In this document: positions 8,921 through 21,700 of the stretch, one piece after another
Layout: each line of letters begins with the position of its first letter
Position numbering within the stretch: the stretch's first letter is position 1
Program-made: the position numbers and the translations under genes
From: Eutrigla gurnardus
Taxonomy: Eukaryota; Chordata; Actinopteri; Perciformes; Triglidae
Direction of reading: 5' to 3'
DNA: 64,000 nucleotides
Assembly (NCBI GenBank): GCA_963514095.1
Contig: OY741270.1
Span: 30,587,107 to 30,651,106, forward strand
The notes under the pieces: model-generated
Told to the model about the DNA's origin: nothing
The model's input: only the letters and a program-made list of their open reading frames with translations
The model's database searches: none

Positions 8921-11900
8921 TAATTTCACTTCAGGTGCATTCTAGATGACTTCAGGTATCTTCTCACAAACTTACAGAAATGTTTGCTGTGGATTCTTTC
9001 AATAAAACGCCTTTGGATATATACTGTACAGTAAAATATTACATTTTTTTTTAAATATTTAAAATTAAACCCTCTGTTTCCAATCACTAATTTCACTTCA
9101 GGTGCATTCTAGATGACCTCAGGTATCTTCTCCAGAAAAAAGCTGAATTTTTCACTGTGGAATATATCAGAATAAAATGCCTTGGGATATTTGCTGCACA
9201 GTCAAATATGACATCTTAAAAAATTAATTAAAATGTAACTGTCTGTTTCCAGTGACTAATTTCACTTCAGGTGCATTCTAGATGACTTCAGGTATCTTCT
9301 CACAAACTTACAGAATAAAATGCCTTTGGATATTTCCTGCACAGTCAAATATGACATCTTAAAAAATTAATTAAAATGTAATTGTCTGTTTCCAGTGACT
9401 AATTTCACTTCACGTGCATTCTAGATGACCTCAGGTATCTTCTCCAGAAAAAAAGCTGAATTTTTCACTGTGGAATATATCAGAATAAAATGCCTTTGGA
9501 TATTTCCTGCACAGTCAAATATGACATCTTAAAAAATTAATTAAAATGTAACTGTCAGTTTACAGTGACTAATTTCACTTCAGGTGCATTCTAGATGACT
9601 TCAGGTATCTTCTAACAAACTTACAGAAATGTTTGCTGTGGATTTTTTCAATAAAACGCCCTGAAAATATATACTGTACAGTAAAATATTACATTTTCTT
9701 AAAAAATTAATTAAAATGTAACTGTCTGTTTCCAGTGACTAATTTCACTTCAGGTGCATTCTAGATGACTTCAGGTATCTTCTCACAAACTTACAGAAAT
9801 GTTTGCTGTGGATTCTTTCAATAAAACGCCTTTGGATATATACTGTACAGTAAAATATTACATTTTTTTTTAAATATTTAAAATTAAACCCTCTGTTTCC
9901 AATCACTAATTTCACTTCAGGTGCATTCTAGATGACCTCAGGTATCTTCTCCAGAAAAAAGCTGAATTTTTCACTGTGGAATATATCAGAATAAAATGCC
10001 TTGGGATATTTGCTGCACAGTCAAATATGACATCTTAAAAAATTCATTAAAATGTAACTGTCTGTTTCCAGTGACTAATTTCACTTCAGGTGCATTCTAG
10101 ATGACTTCAGGTATCTTCTCACAAACTTACAGAAATGTTTGCTGTGGATTTTTTCAATAAAACGCCCTGGATATATACTGTACAGTAAAATATTACATTT
10201 TTTTTTAAATATTTAAAATTAAACCCTCTGTTTCCAATCACTAATTTCACTTCAGGTGCATTCTAGATGACCTCAGGTATCTTCTCCAGAAAAAAGCTGA
10301 ATTTTTCACTGTGGAATATATCAGAATAAAATGCCTTGGGATATTTGCTGCACAGTCAAATATGACATCTTAAAAAATTCATTAAAATGTAACTGTCTGT
10401 TTCCAGTGACTAATTTCACTTCAGGTGCATTCTAGATGACCTCAGGTATCTTCTCCAGAAAAAAAGCTGAATTTTTCACTGTGGAATATATCAGAAGAAA
10501 ATGCCTTTGGATATTTCCTGCACAGTCAAATATGACATCTTAAAAAATTAATTAAAATGTAATTGTCTGTTTCCAGTGACTAATTTCACTTCACGTGCAT
10601 TCTAGATGACCTCGGGTATCTTCTCCAGAAAAAAAAGCTGAATTTTTCACTGTGGAATATATCAGAATAAAATGCCTTTGGATATTTCCTGCACAGTCAA
10701 ATATGACATCTTAAAAAATTAATTAAAATGTAACTGTCTGTTTCCAGTGACTAATTTCACTTCAGGTGCATTCTAGATGACTTCAGGTATCTTCTAACAA
10801 ACTTACAGAAATGTTTGCTGTGGATTTTTTCAATAAAACGCCCTGAAAATATATACTGTACAGTAATATATTACATTTTCTTAAAAAATTAATTAAAATG
10901 TAACTGTCTGTTTCCAGTGACTAATTTCACTTCAGGTGCATTCTAGATGACTTCAGGTATCTTCTCACAAACTTACAGAAATGTTTGCTGTGGATTCTTT
11001 CAATAAAACGCCTTTGGATATATACTGTACAGTAAAATATTACATTTTTTTTTAAATATTTAAAATTAAACCCTCTGTTTCCAATCACTAATTTCACTTC
11101 AGGTGCATTCTAGATGACCTCAGGTATCTTCTCCAGAAAAAAGCTGAATTTTTCACTGTGGAATATATCAGAATAAAATGCCTTGGGATATTTGCTGCAC
11201 AGTCAAATATGACATCTTAAAAAATTAATTAAAATGTAACTGTCTGTTTCCAGTGACTAATTTCACTTCAGGTGCATTCTAGATGACTTCAGGTATCTTC
11301 TCACAAACTTACAGAATAAAATGCCTTTGGATATTTCCTGCACAGTCAAATATGACATCTTAAAAAATTAATTAAAATGTAATTGTCTGTTTCCAGTGAC
11401 TAATTTCACTTCACGTGCATTCTAGATGACCTCAGGTATCTTCTCCAGAAAAAAAGCTGAATTTTTCACTGTGGAATATATCAGAATAAAATGCCTTTGG
11501 ATATTTCCTGCACAGTCAAATATGACATCTTAAAAAATTAATTAAAATGTAACTGTCAGTTTACAGTGACTAATTTCACTTCAGGTGCATTCTAGATGAC
11601 TTCAGGTATCTTCTAACAAACTTACAGAAATGTTTGCTGTGGATTTTTTCAATAAAACGCCCTGAAAATATATACTGTACAGTAAAATATTACATTTTCT
11701 TAAAAAATTAATTAAAATGTAACTGTCTGTTTCCAGTGACTAATTTCACTTCAGGTGCATTCTAGATGACTTCAGGTATCTTCTCACAAACTTACAGAAA
11801 TGTTTGCTGTGGATTCTTTCAATAAAACGCCTTTGGATATATACTGTACAGTAAAATATTACATTTTTTTTTAAATATTTAAAATTAAACCCTCTGTTTC

Positions 11901-12330
11901 CAATCACTAATTTCACTTCAGGTGCATTCTAGATGACCTCAGGTATCTTCTCCAGAAAAAAGCTGAATTTTTCACTGTGGAATATATCAGAATAAAATGC
12001 CTTGGGATATTTGCTGCACAGTCAAATATGACATCTTAAAAAATTCATTAAAATGTAACTGTCTGTTTCCAGTGACTAATTTCACTTCAGGTGCATTCTA
12101 GATGACTTCAGGTATCTTCTCACAAACTTACAGAAATGTTTGCTGTGGATTTTTTCAATAAAACGCCCTGGATATATACTGTACAGTAAAATATTACATT
12201 TTTTTTTAAATATTTAAAATTAAACCCTCTGTTTCCAATCACTAATTTCACTTCAGGTGCATTCTAGATGACCTCAGGTATCTTCTCCAGAAAAAAGCTG
12301 AATTTTTCACTGTGGAATATATCAGAATAA
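8921..12330. repeat. Overlapping duplication at 2001-bp offset
   Basis: After copy 2 of the 3696-bp unit ends at 10921, the array restarts from sequence equivalent to 8921. GTCAGTTTACAG recurs at 9557 and 11558, and the CCCTGG B variant at 10161 and 12162, both at +2001. The match stops by about 12330, where CCTTGGGATATTTGC is replaced by CCTTTGGATATTTCC. The series continues as if re-entered from the start of the 3696-bp unit. Confidence 0.8.
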
Positions 12331-14274
12331 AATGCCTTTGGATATTTCCTGCACAGTCAAATATGACATCTTAAAAAATTAATTAAAATGTAACTGTCTG
12401 TTTCCAGTGACTAATTTCACTTCAGGTGCATTCTAGATGACCTCAGGTATCTTCTCCAGAAAAAAAAGCTGAATTTTTCACTGTGGAATATATCAGAATA
12501 AAATGCCTTTGGATATTTCCTGCACAGTCAAATATGACATCTTAAAAAATTAATTAAAATGTAATTGTCTGTTTCCAGTGACTAATTTCACTTCATGTGC
12601 ATTCTAGATGACCTCAGGTATCTTCTCCAGAAAAAAAAGCTGAATTTTTCACTGTGGAATATATCAGAATAAAATGCCTTTGGATATTTCCTGCACAGTC
12701 AAATATGACATCTTAAAAAATTAATTAAAATGTAACTGTCTGTTTCCAGTTACTAATTTCACTTCAGGTGCATTCTAGATGACTTCAGGTATCTTCTCAC
12801 AAACTTACAGAATAAAATGCCTTTGGATATTTCCTGCACAGTCAAATATGACATCTTAAAAAATTAATTAAAATGTAATTGTCTGTTTCCAGTGACTAAT
12901 TTCACTTCACGTGCATTCTAGATGACCTCAGGTATCTTCTCCAGAAAAAAAGCTGAATTTTTCACTGTGGAATATATCAGAATAAAATGCCTTTGGATAT
13001 TTCCTGCACAGTCAAATATGACATCTTAAAAAATTAATTAAAATGTAACTGTCAGTTTACAGTGACTAATTTCACTTCAGGTGCATTCTAGATGACTTCA
13101 GGTATCTTCTAACAAACTTACAGAAATGTTTGCTGTGGATTTTTTCAATAAAACGCCCTGAAAATATATACTGTACAGTAAAATATTACATTTTCTTAAA
13201 AAATTAATTAAAATGTAACTGTCTGTTTCCAGTGACTAATTTCACTTCAGGTGCATTCTAGATGACTTCAGGTATCTTCTCACAAACTTACAGAAATGTT
13301 TGCTGTGGATTCTTTCAATAAAACGCCTTTGGATATATACTGTACAGTAAAATATTACATTTTTTTTTAAATATTTAAAATTAAACCCTCTGTTTCCAAT
13401 CACTAATTTCACTTCAGGTGCATTCTAGATGACCTCAGGTATCTTCTCCAGAAAAAAGCTGAATTTTTCAATGTGGAATATATCAGAATAAAATGCCTTG
13501 GGATATTTGCTGCACAGTCAAATATGACATCTTAAAAAATTCATTAAAATGTAACTGTCTGTTTCCAGTGACTAATTTCACTTCAGGTGCATTCTAGATG
13601 ACTTCAGGTATCTTTTCACAAACTTACAGAAATGTTTGCTGTGGATTTTTTCAATAAAACGCCCTGGATATATACTGTACAGTAAAATATTACATTTTTT
13701 TTTAAATATTTAAAATTAAACCCTCTGTTTCCAATCACTAATTTCACTTCAGGTGCATTCTAGATGACCTCAGGTATCTTCTCCAGAAAAAAGCTGAATT
13801 TTTCACTGTGGAATATATCAGAATAAAATGCCTTTGGATATTTCCTGCACAGTCAAATATGACATCTTAAAAAATTAATTAAAATGTAACTGTCTGTTTC
13901 CAGTGACTAATTTCACTTCAGGTGCATTCTAGATGACCTCAGGTATCTTCTCCAGAAAAAAAAGCTGAATTTTTCACTGTGGAATATATCAGAATAAAAT
14001 GCCTTTGGATATTTCCTGCACAGTCAAATATGACATCTTAAAAAATTAATTAAAATGTAATTGTCTGTTTCCAGTGACTAATTTCACTTCATGTGCATTC
14101 TAGATGACCTCAGGTATCTTCTCCAGAAAAAAAAGCTGAATTTTTCACTGTGGAATATATCAGAATAAAATGCCTTTGGATATTTCCTGCACAGTCAAAT
14201 ATGACATCTTAAAAAATTAATTAAAATGTAACTGTCTGTTTCCAGTTACTAATTTCACTTCAGGTGCATTCTAG
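11283..14274. repeat. Tandem duplication, unit 1496 bp, two copies
   Basis: GTCAGTTTACAG (11558/13054), the CCCTGG B variant (12162/13658) and AGTTACTAAT (12748/14244) all recur at +1496. Approximate copies are 11283-12778 and 12779-14274. Copy 2 has private changes (TTCAATGTGG near 13468 and CTTTTCAC near 13614), so some mutation followed the duplication. Confidence 0.8.
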
Positions 14275-15640
14275 ATGACCTCAGGTATCTTCTCCAGAAA
14301 AAAAAGCTGCATTTTTCACTGTGGAATATATCAGAATAAAATGACTTTGGATATTTCCTGCACAGTCAAATATGACATCTTAAAAAATTAATTAAAATGT
14401 AACTGTCTGTTTCCAGTGACTAATTTCACTTCAGGTGCATTCTAGATGACTTCAGGTATCTTCTCACAAACTTACAGAAATGTTTGCTGTGGATTCTTTC
14501 AATAAAACGCCTTTGGATATATACTGTACAGTAAAATATTACATTTTTTTTTAAATATTTAAAATTAAACCCTCTGTTTCCAATCACTAATTTCACTTCA
14601 GGTGCATTCTAGGTGACCTCAGGTATCTTCTCCAGAAAAAAGCTGAATTTTTCACTGTGGAATATATCAGAATAAAATGCCTTGGGATATTTGCTGCACA
14701 GTCAAATATGACATCTTAAAAAATTCATTAAAATGTAACTGTCTGTTTCCAGTGACTAATTTCACTTCAGGTGCATTCTAGATGACTTCAGGTATCTTCT
14801 CCAGAAAAAAAAGCTGAATTTTTCACTGTGGAATATATCAGAATAAAATGCCTTTGGATATTTCCTGCACAGTCAAATATGACATCTTAAAAAATTAATT
14901 AAAATGTAATTGTCTGTTTCCAGTGACTAATTTCACTTCATGTGCATTCTAGATGACCTCAGGTATCTTCTCCAGAAAAAAAAGCTGAATTTTTCACTGT
15001 GGAATATATCAGAATAAAATGCCTTTGGATATTTCCTGCACAGTCAAATATGACATCTTAAAAAATTAATTAAAATGTAACTGTCTGTTTCCAGTTACTA
15101 ATTTCACTTCAGGTGCATTCTAGATGACCTCAGGTATCTTCTCCAGAAAAAAAAGCTGCATTTTTCACTGTGGAATATATCAGAATAAAATGACTTTGGA
15201 TATTTCCTGCACAGTCAAATATGACATCTTAAAAAATTAATTAAAATGTAACTGTCTGTTTCCAGTGACTAATTTCACTTCAGGTGCATTCTAGATGACT
15301 TCAGGTATCTTCTCACAAACTTACAGAAATGTTTGCTGTGGATTCTTTCAATAAAACGCCTTTGGATATATACTGTACAGTAAAATATTACATTTTTTTT
15401 TAAATATTTAAAATTAAACCCTCTGTTTCCAATCACTAATTTCACTTCAGGTGCATTCTAGGTGACCTCAGGTATCTTCTCCAGAAAAAAGCTGAATTTT
15501 TCACTGTGGAATATATCAGAATAAAATGCCTTGGGATATTTGCTGCACAGTCAAATATGACATCTTAAAAAATTCATTAAAATGTAACTGTCTGTTTCCA
15601 GTGACTAATTTCACTTCAGGTGCATTCTAGATGACTTCAG
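13940..15640. repeat. Tandem duplication, unit 849 bp, two copies
   Basis: AGTTACTAAT (14244/15093) and the rare TCTAGGTGACC change, which destroys the otherwise constant TCTAGA word (14612/15461), both recur at +849. The unit is about five monomers. The junction near 14786-14800 is a hybrid that reads GACTTCAGGTATCTTCTCCAG, mixing B and A left ends. Confidence 0.78.
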
Positions 15641-15769
15641 GTATCTTCTCACAAACTTACAGAATAAAATGCCTTTGGATATTTCCTGCACAGTCAAATA
15701 TGACATCTTAAAAAATTAATTAAAATGTAACTGTCTGTTTCCAGTGACTAATTTCACTTCAGGTGCATT

Positions 15770-18700
15770 CTAGATGACCTCAGGTATCTTCTCCAGAAAA
15801 AAAGCTGAATTTTTCACTGTGGAATATATCAGAATAAAATGCCTTTGGATATTTCCTGCACAGTCAAATATGACATCTTAAAAAATTTATTAAAATGTAA
15901 CTGTCTGTTTCCAGTGACTAATTTCACTTCAGGTGCATTCTAGATGACTTCAGGTATCTTCTCACAAACTTACAGAAATGTTTGCTGTGGATTCTTTCAA
16001 TAAAACGCCTTTGGATATATACTGTACAGTAAAATATTACATTTTTTTTTAAATATTTAAAATTAAACCCTCTGTTTCCAATCACTAATTTCACTTCAGG
16101 TGCATTCTAGATGACCTCAGGTATCTTCTCCAGAAAAAAGCTGAATTTTTCACTGTGGAATATATCAGAATAAAATGCCTTGGGATATTTGCTGCACAGT
16201 CAAATATGACATCTTAAAAAATTTATTAAAATGTAACTGTCTGTTTCCAGTGACTAATTTCACTTCAGGTGAATTCTAGATGACTTCAGGTATCTTCTCA
16301 CAAACTTACAGAATAAAATGCCTTTGGATATTTCCTGCACAGTCAAATATGACATCTTAAAAAATTAATTAAAATGTAAATGTCTGTTTCCAGTGACTAA
16401 TTTCACTTCAGGTGCATTCTAGATGACTTCAGGTATCTTCTCACAAACTTACAGAATAAAATGCCTTTGGATATTTCCTGCACAGTCAAATATGACATCT
16501 TAAAAAATTAATTAAAATGTAACTGTCTGTTTCCAGTGACTAATTTCACTTCAGGTGCATTCTAGATGACTTCAGGTATCTTCTAACAAACTTACAGAAA
16601 TGTTTGCTGTGGATTTTTTCAATAAAACGCCCTGAAAATATATACTGTACAGTAAAATATTACATTTTCTTAAAAAATTAATTAAAATGTAACTGTCTGT
16701 TTCCAGTGACTAATTTCACTTCAGGTGCATTCTAAATGACTTCAGGTATCTTCTCACAAACTTACAGAAATGTTTGCTGTGGATTCTTTCAATAAAACGC
16801 CTTTGGATATATACTGTACAGTAAAATATTACATTTTTTTTTAAATATTTAAAATTAAACCCTCTGTTTCCAATCACTAATTTCACTTCAGGTGCATTCT
16901 AGATGACCTCAGGTATCTTCTCCAGAAAAAAAGCTGAATTTTTCACTGTGGAATATATCAGAATAAAATGCCTTTGGATATTTCCTGCACAGTCAAATAT
17001 GACATCTTAAAAAATTCATTAAAATGTAACTGTCTGTTTCCAGTGACTAATTTCACTTCAGGTGAATTCTAGATGACTTCAGGTATCTTCTCACAAACTT
17101 ACAGAATAAAATGCCTTTGGATATTTCCTGCACAGTCAAATATGACATCTTAAAAAATTAATTAAAATGTAACTGTCTGTTTCCAGTGACTAATTTCACT
17201 TCAGGTGCATTCTAGATGACCTCAGGTATCTTCTCCAGAAAAAAAGCTGAATTTTTCACTGTGGAATATATCAGAATAAAATGCCTTTGGATATTTCCTG
17301 CACAGTCAAATATGACATCTTAAAAAAATAATTAAAATGTAACTGTCTGTTTCCAGTGACTAATTTCACTTCAGGTGCATTCTAGATGACTTCAGGTATC
17401 TTCTCACAAACTTACAGAATAAAATGCCTTTGGATATTTCCTGCACAGTCAAATATGACATCTTAAAAAATTAATTAAAATGTAACTGTCTGTTTCCAGT
17501 GACTAATTTCACTTCTGGTGCATTCTAGATGACCTCAGGTATCTTCTCCAGAAAAAAAGCTGAATTTTTCACTGTGGAATATATCAGAATAAAATGCCTT
17601 TGGATATTTCCTGCACAGTCAAATATGACATCTTAAAAAATTTATTAAAATGTAACTGTCTGTTTCCAGTGACTAATTTCACTTCAGGTGCATTCTAGAT
17701 GACTTCAGGTATCTTCTCACAAACTTACAGAAATGTTTGCTGTGGATTCTTTCAATAAAACGCCTTTGGATATATACTGTACAGTAAAATATTACATTTT
17801 TTTTTAAATATTTAAAATTAAACCCTCTGTTTCCAATCACTAATTTCACTTCAGGTGCATTCTAGATGACCTCAGGTATCTTCTCCAGAAAAAAGCTGAA
17901 TTTTTCACTGTGGAATATATCAGAATAAAATGCCTTGGGATATTTGCTGCACAGTCAAATATGACATCTTAAAAAATTCATTAAAATGTAACTGTCTGTT
18001 TCCAGTGACTAATTTCACTTCAGGTGAATTCTAGATGACTTCAGGTATCTTCTCACAAACTTACAGAATAAAATGCCTTTGGATATTTCCTGCACAGTCA
18101 AATATGACATCTTAAAAAATTAATTAAAATGTAACTGTCTGTTTCCAGTGACTAATTTCACTTCAGGTGCATTCTAGATGACCTCAGGTATCTTCTCCAG
18201 AAAAAAAGCTGAATTTTTCACTGTGGAATATATCAGAATAAAATGCCTTTGGATATTTCCTGCACAGTCAAATATGACATCTTAAAAAATTAATTAAAAT
18301 GTAACTGTCTGTTTCCAGTGACTAATTTCACTTCAGGTGCATTCTAGATGACTTCAGGTATCTTCTCACAAACTTACAGAATAAAATGCCTTTGGATATT
18401 TCCTGCACAGTCAAATATGACATCTTAAAAAATTAATTAAAATGTAACTGTCTGTTTCCAGTGACTAATTTCACTTCTGGTGCATTCTAGATGACTTCAG
18501 GTATCTTCTCACAAACTTACAGAAATGTTTGCTGTGGATTCTTTCAATAAAACGCCTTTGGATATATACTGTACAGTAAAATATTACATTTTTTTTTAAA
18601 TATTTAAAATTAAACCCTCTGTTTCCAATCACTAATTTCACTTCAGGTGCATTCTAGATGACCTCAGGTATCTTCTCCAGAAAAAAGCTGAATTTTTCAC

Positions 18701-21700
18701 TGTGGAATATATCAGAATAAAATGCCTTGGGATATTTGCTGCACAGTCAAATATGACATCTTAAAAAATTCATTAAAATGTAACTGTCTGTTTCCAGTGA
18801 CTAATTTCACTTCAGGTGCATTCTAGATGACTTCAGGTATCTTCTCACAAACTTACAGAATAAAATGCCTTTGGATATTTCCTGCACAGTCAAATATGAC
18901 ATCTTAAAAAATTAATTAAAATGTAACTGTCTGTTTCCAGTGACTAATTTCACTTCAGGTGCATTCTAGATGACCTCAGGTATCTTCTCCAGAAAAAAAG
19001 CTGAATTTTTCACTGTGGAATATATCAGAATAAAATGCCTTTGGATATTTCCTGCACAGTCAAATATGACATCTTAAAAAATTTATTAAAATGTAACTGT
19101 CTGTTTCCAGTGACTAATTTCACTTCAGGTGCATTCTAGATGACTTCAGGTATCTTCTCACAAACTTACAGAATAAAATGCCTTTGGATATTTCCTGCAC
19201 AGTCAAATATGACATCTTAAAATATTAATTAAAATGTAACTGTCTGTTTCCAGTGACTAATTTCCCTTCAGGTGCATTCTAGATGACCTCAGGTATCTTC
19301 TCCAGAAAAAAAGCTGAATTTTTCACTGTGGAATATATCAGAATAAAATGCCTTTGGATATTTCCTGCACAGTCAAATATGACATCTTAAAAAATTAATT
19401 AAAATGTAATTGTCTGTTTCCAGTGACTAATTTCACTTCACGTGCATTCTAGATGACCTCAGGTATCTTCTCCAGAAAAAAAAGCTGAATTTTTCACTGT
19501 GGAATATATCAGAATAAAATGCCTTTGGATATTTCCTGCACAGTCAAATATGACATCTTAAAAAATTAATTAAAATGTAATTGTCTGTTTCCAGTGACTA
19601 ATTTCACTTCAGGTGCATTCTAGATGACTTCAGGTATCTTCTAACAAACTTACAGAAATGTTTGCTGTGGATTTTTTCAATAAAACGCCCTGAAAATATA
19701 TACTGTACAGTAAAATATTACATTTTCTTAAAAAATTAATTAAAATGTAACTGTCTGTTTCCAGTGACTAATTTCACTTCAGGTGCATTCTAGATGACTT
19801 CAGGTATCTTCTAACAAACTTACAGAAATGTTTGCTGTGGATTTTTTCAATAAAACGCCCTGAAAATATATACTGTACAGTAAAATATTACATTTTCTTA
19901 AAAAATTAATTAAAATGTAACTGTCTGTTTCCAGTGACTAATTTCACTTCTGGTGCATTCTAGATGACTTCAGGTATCTTCTCACAAACTTACAGAAATG
20001 TTTGCTGTGGATTCTTTCAATAAAACGCCTTTGGATATATACTGTACAGTAAAATATTACATTTTTTTTTAAATATTTAAAATTAAACCCTCTGTTTCCA
20101 ATCACTAATTTCACTTCAGGTGCATTCTAGATGACCTCAGGTATCTTCTCCAGAAAAAAGCTGAATTTTTCACTGTGGAATATATCAGAATAAAATGCCT
20201 TGGGATATTTGCTGCACAGTCAAATATGACATCTTAAAAAATTCATTAAAATGTAACTGTCTGTTTCCAGTGACTAATTTCACTTCAGGTGAATTCTAGA
20301 TGACTTCAGGTATCTTCTCACAAACTTACAGAATAAAATGCCTTTGGATATTTCCTGCACAGTCAAATATGACATCTTAAAAAATTAATTAAAATGTAAC
20401 TGTCTGTTTCCAGTGACTAATTTCACTTCAGGTGCATTCTAGATGACCTCAGGTATCTTCTCCAGAAAAAAAGCTGAATTTTTCACTGTGGAATATATCA
20501 GAATAAAATGCCTTTGGATATTTCCTGCACAGTCAAATATGACATCTTAAAAAAATAATTAAAATGTAACTGTCTGTTTCCAGTGACTAATTTCACTTCA
20601 GGTGCATTCTAGATGACTTCAGGTATCTTCTCACAAACTTACAGAATAAAATGCCTTTGGATATTTCCTGCACAGTCAAATATGACATCTTAAAAAATTT
20701 ATTAAAATGTAACTGTCTGTTTCCAGTGACTAATTTCACTTCTGGTGCATTCTAGATGACCTCAGGTATCTTCTCCAGAAAAAAAGCTGAATTTTTCACT
20801 GTGGAATATATCAGAATAAAATGCCTTTGGATATTTCCTGCACAGTCAAATATGACATCTTAAAAAATTTATTAAAATGTAACTGTCTGTTTCCAGTGAC
20901 TAATTTCACTTCAGGTGCATTCTAGATGACCTCAGGTATCTTCTCCAGAAAAAAAGCTGAATTTTTCACTGTGGAATATATCAGAATAAAATGCCTTTGG
21001 ATATTTCCTGCACAGTCAAATATGACATCTTAAAAAAATAATTAAAATGTAACTGTCTGTTTCCAGTGACTAATTTCACTTCAGGTGCATTCTAGATGAC
21101 TTCAGGTATCTTCTCACAAACTTACAGAATAAAATGCCTTTGGATATTTCCTGCACAGTCAAATATGACATCTTAAAAAATTAATTAAAATGTAACTGTC
21201 TGTTTCCAGTGACTAATTTCACTTCTGGTGCATTCTAGATGACCTCAGGTATCTTCTCCAGAAAAAAAGCTGAATTTTTCACTGTGGAATATATCAGAAT
21301 AAAATGCCTTTGGATATTTCCTGCACAGTCAAATATGACATCTTAAAAAATTTATTAAAATGTAACTGTCTGTTTCCAGTGACTAATTTCACTTCAGGTG
21401 CATTCTAGATGACTTCAGGTATCTTCTCACAAACTTACAGAAATGTTTGCTGTGGATTCTTTCAATAAAACGCCTTTGGATATATACTGTACAGTAAAAT
21501 ATTACATTTTTTTTTAAATATTTAAAATTAAACCCTCTGTTTCCAATCACTAATTTCACTTCAGGTGCATTCTAGATGACCTCAGGTATCTTCTCCAGAA
21601 AAAAGCTGAATTTTTCACTGTGGAATATATCAGAATAAAATGCCTTGGGATATTTGCTGCACAGTCAAATATGACATCTTAAAAAATTTATTAAAATGTA

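Larger units (their letters stand above)
3530..10921. repeat. Tandem higher-order duplication, unit 3696 bp, two copies
   Basis: Copy 1 is 3530-7225 and copy 2 is 7226-10921. Diagnostic variants recur at exactly +3696: AAACGCCCTGGATAT (3615/7311 and 6465/10161, measured at AACGCC), AGTTACTAAT (4201/7897) and GTCAGTTTACAG (5861/9557). At both edges the monomer type changes, so the join lies in the shared TAATTTCACTTC region. The unit is about 22 monomers. Divergence between copies looks extremely low by eye. Confidence 0.85.
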
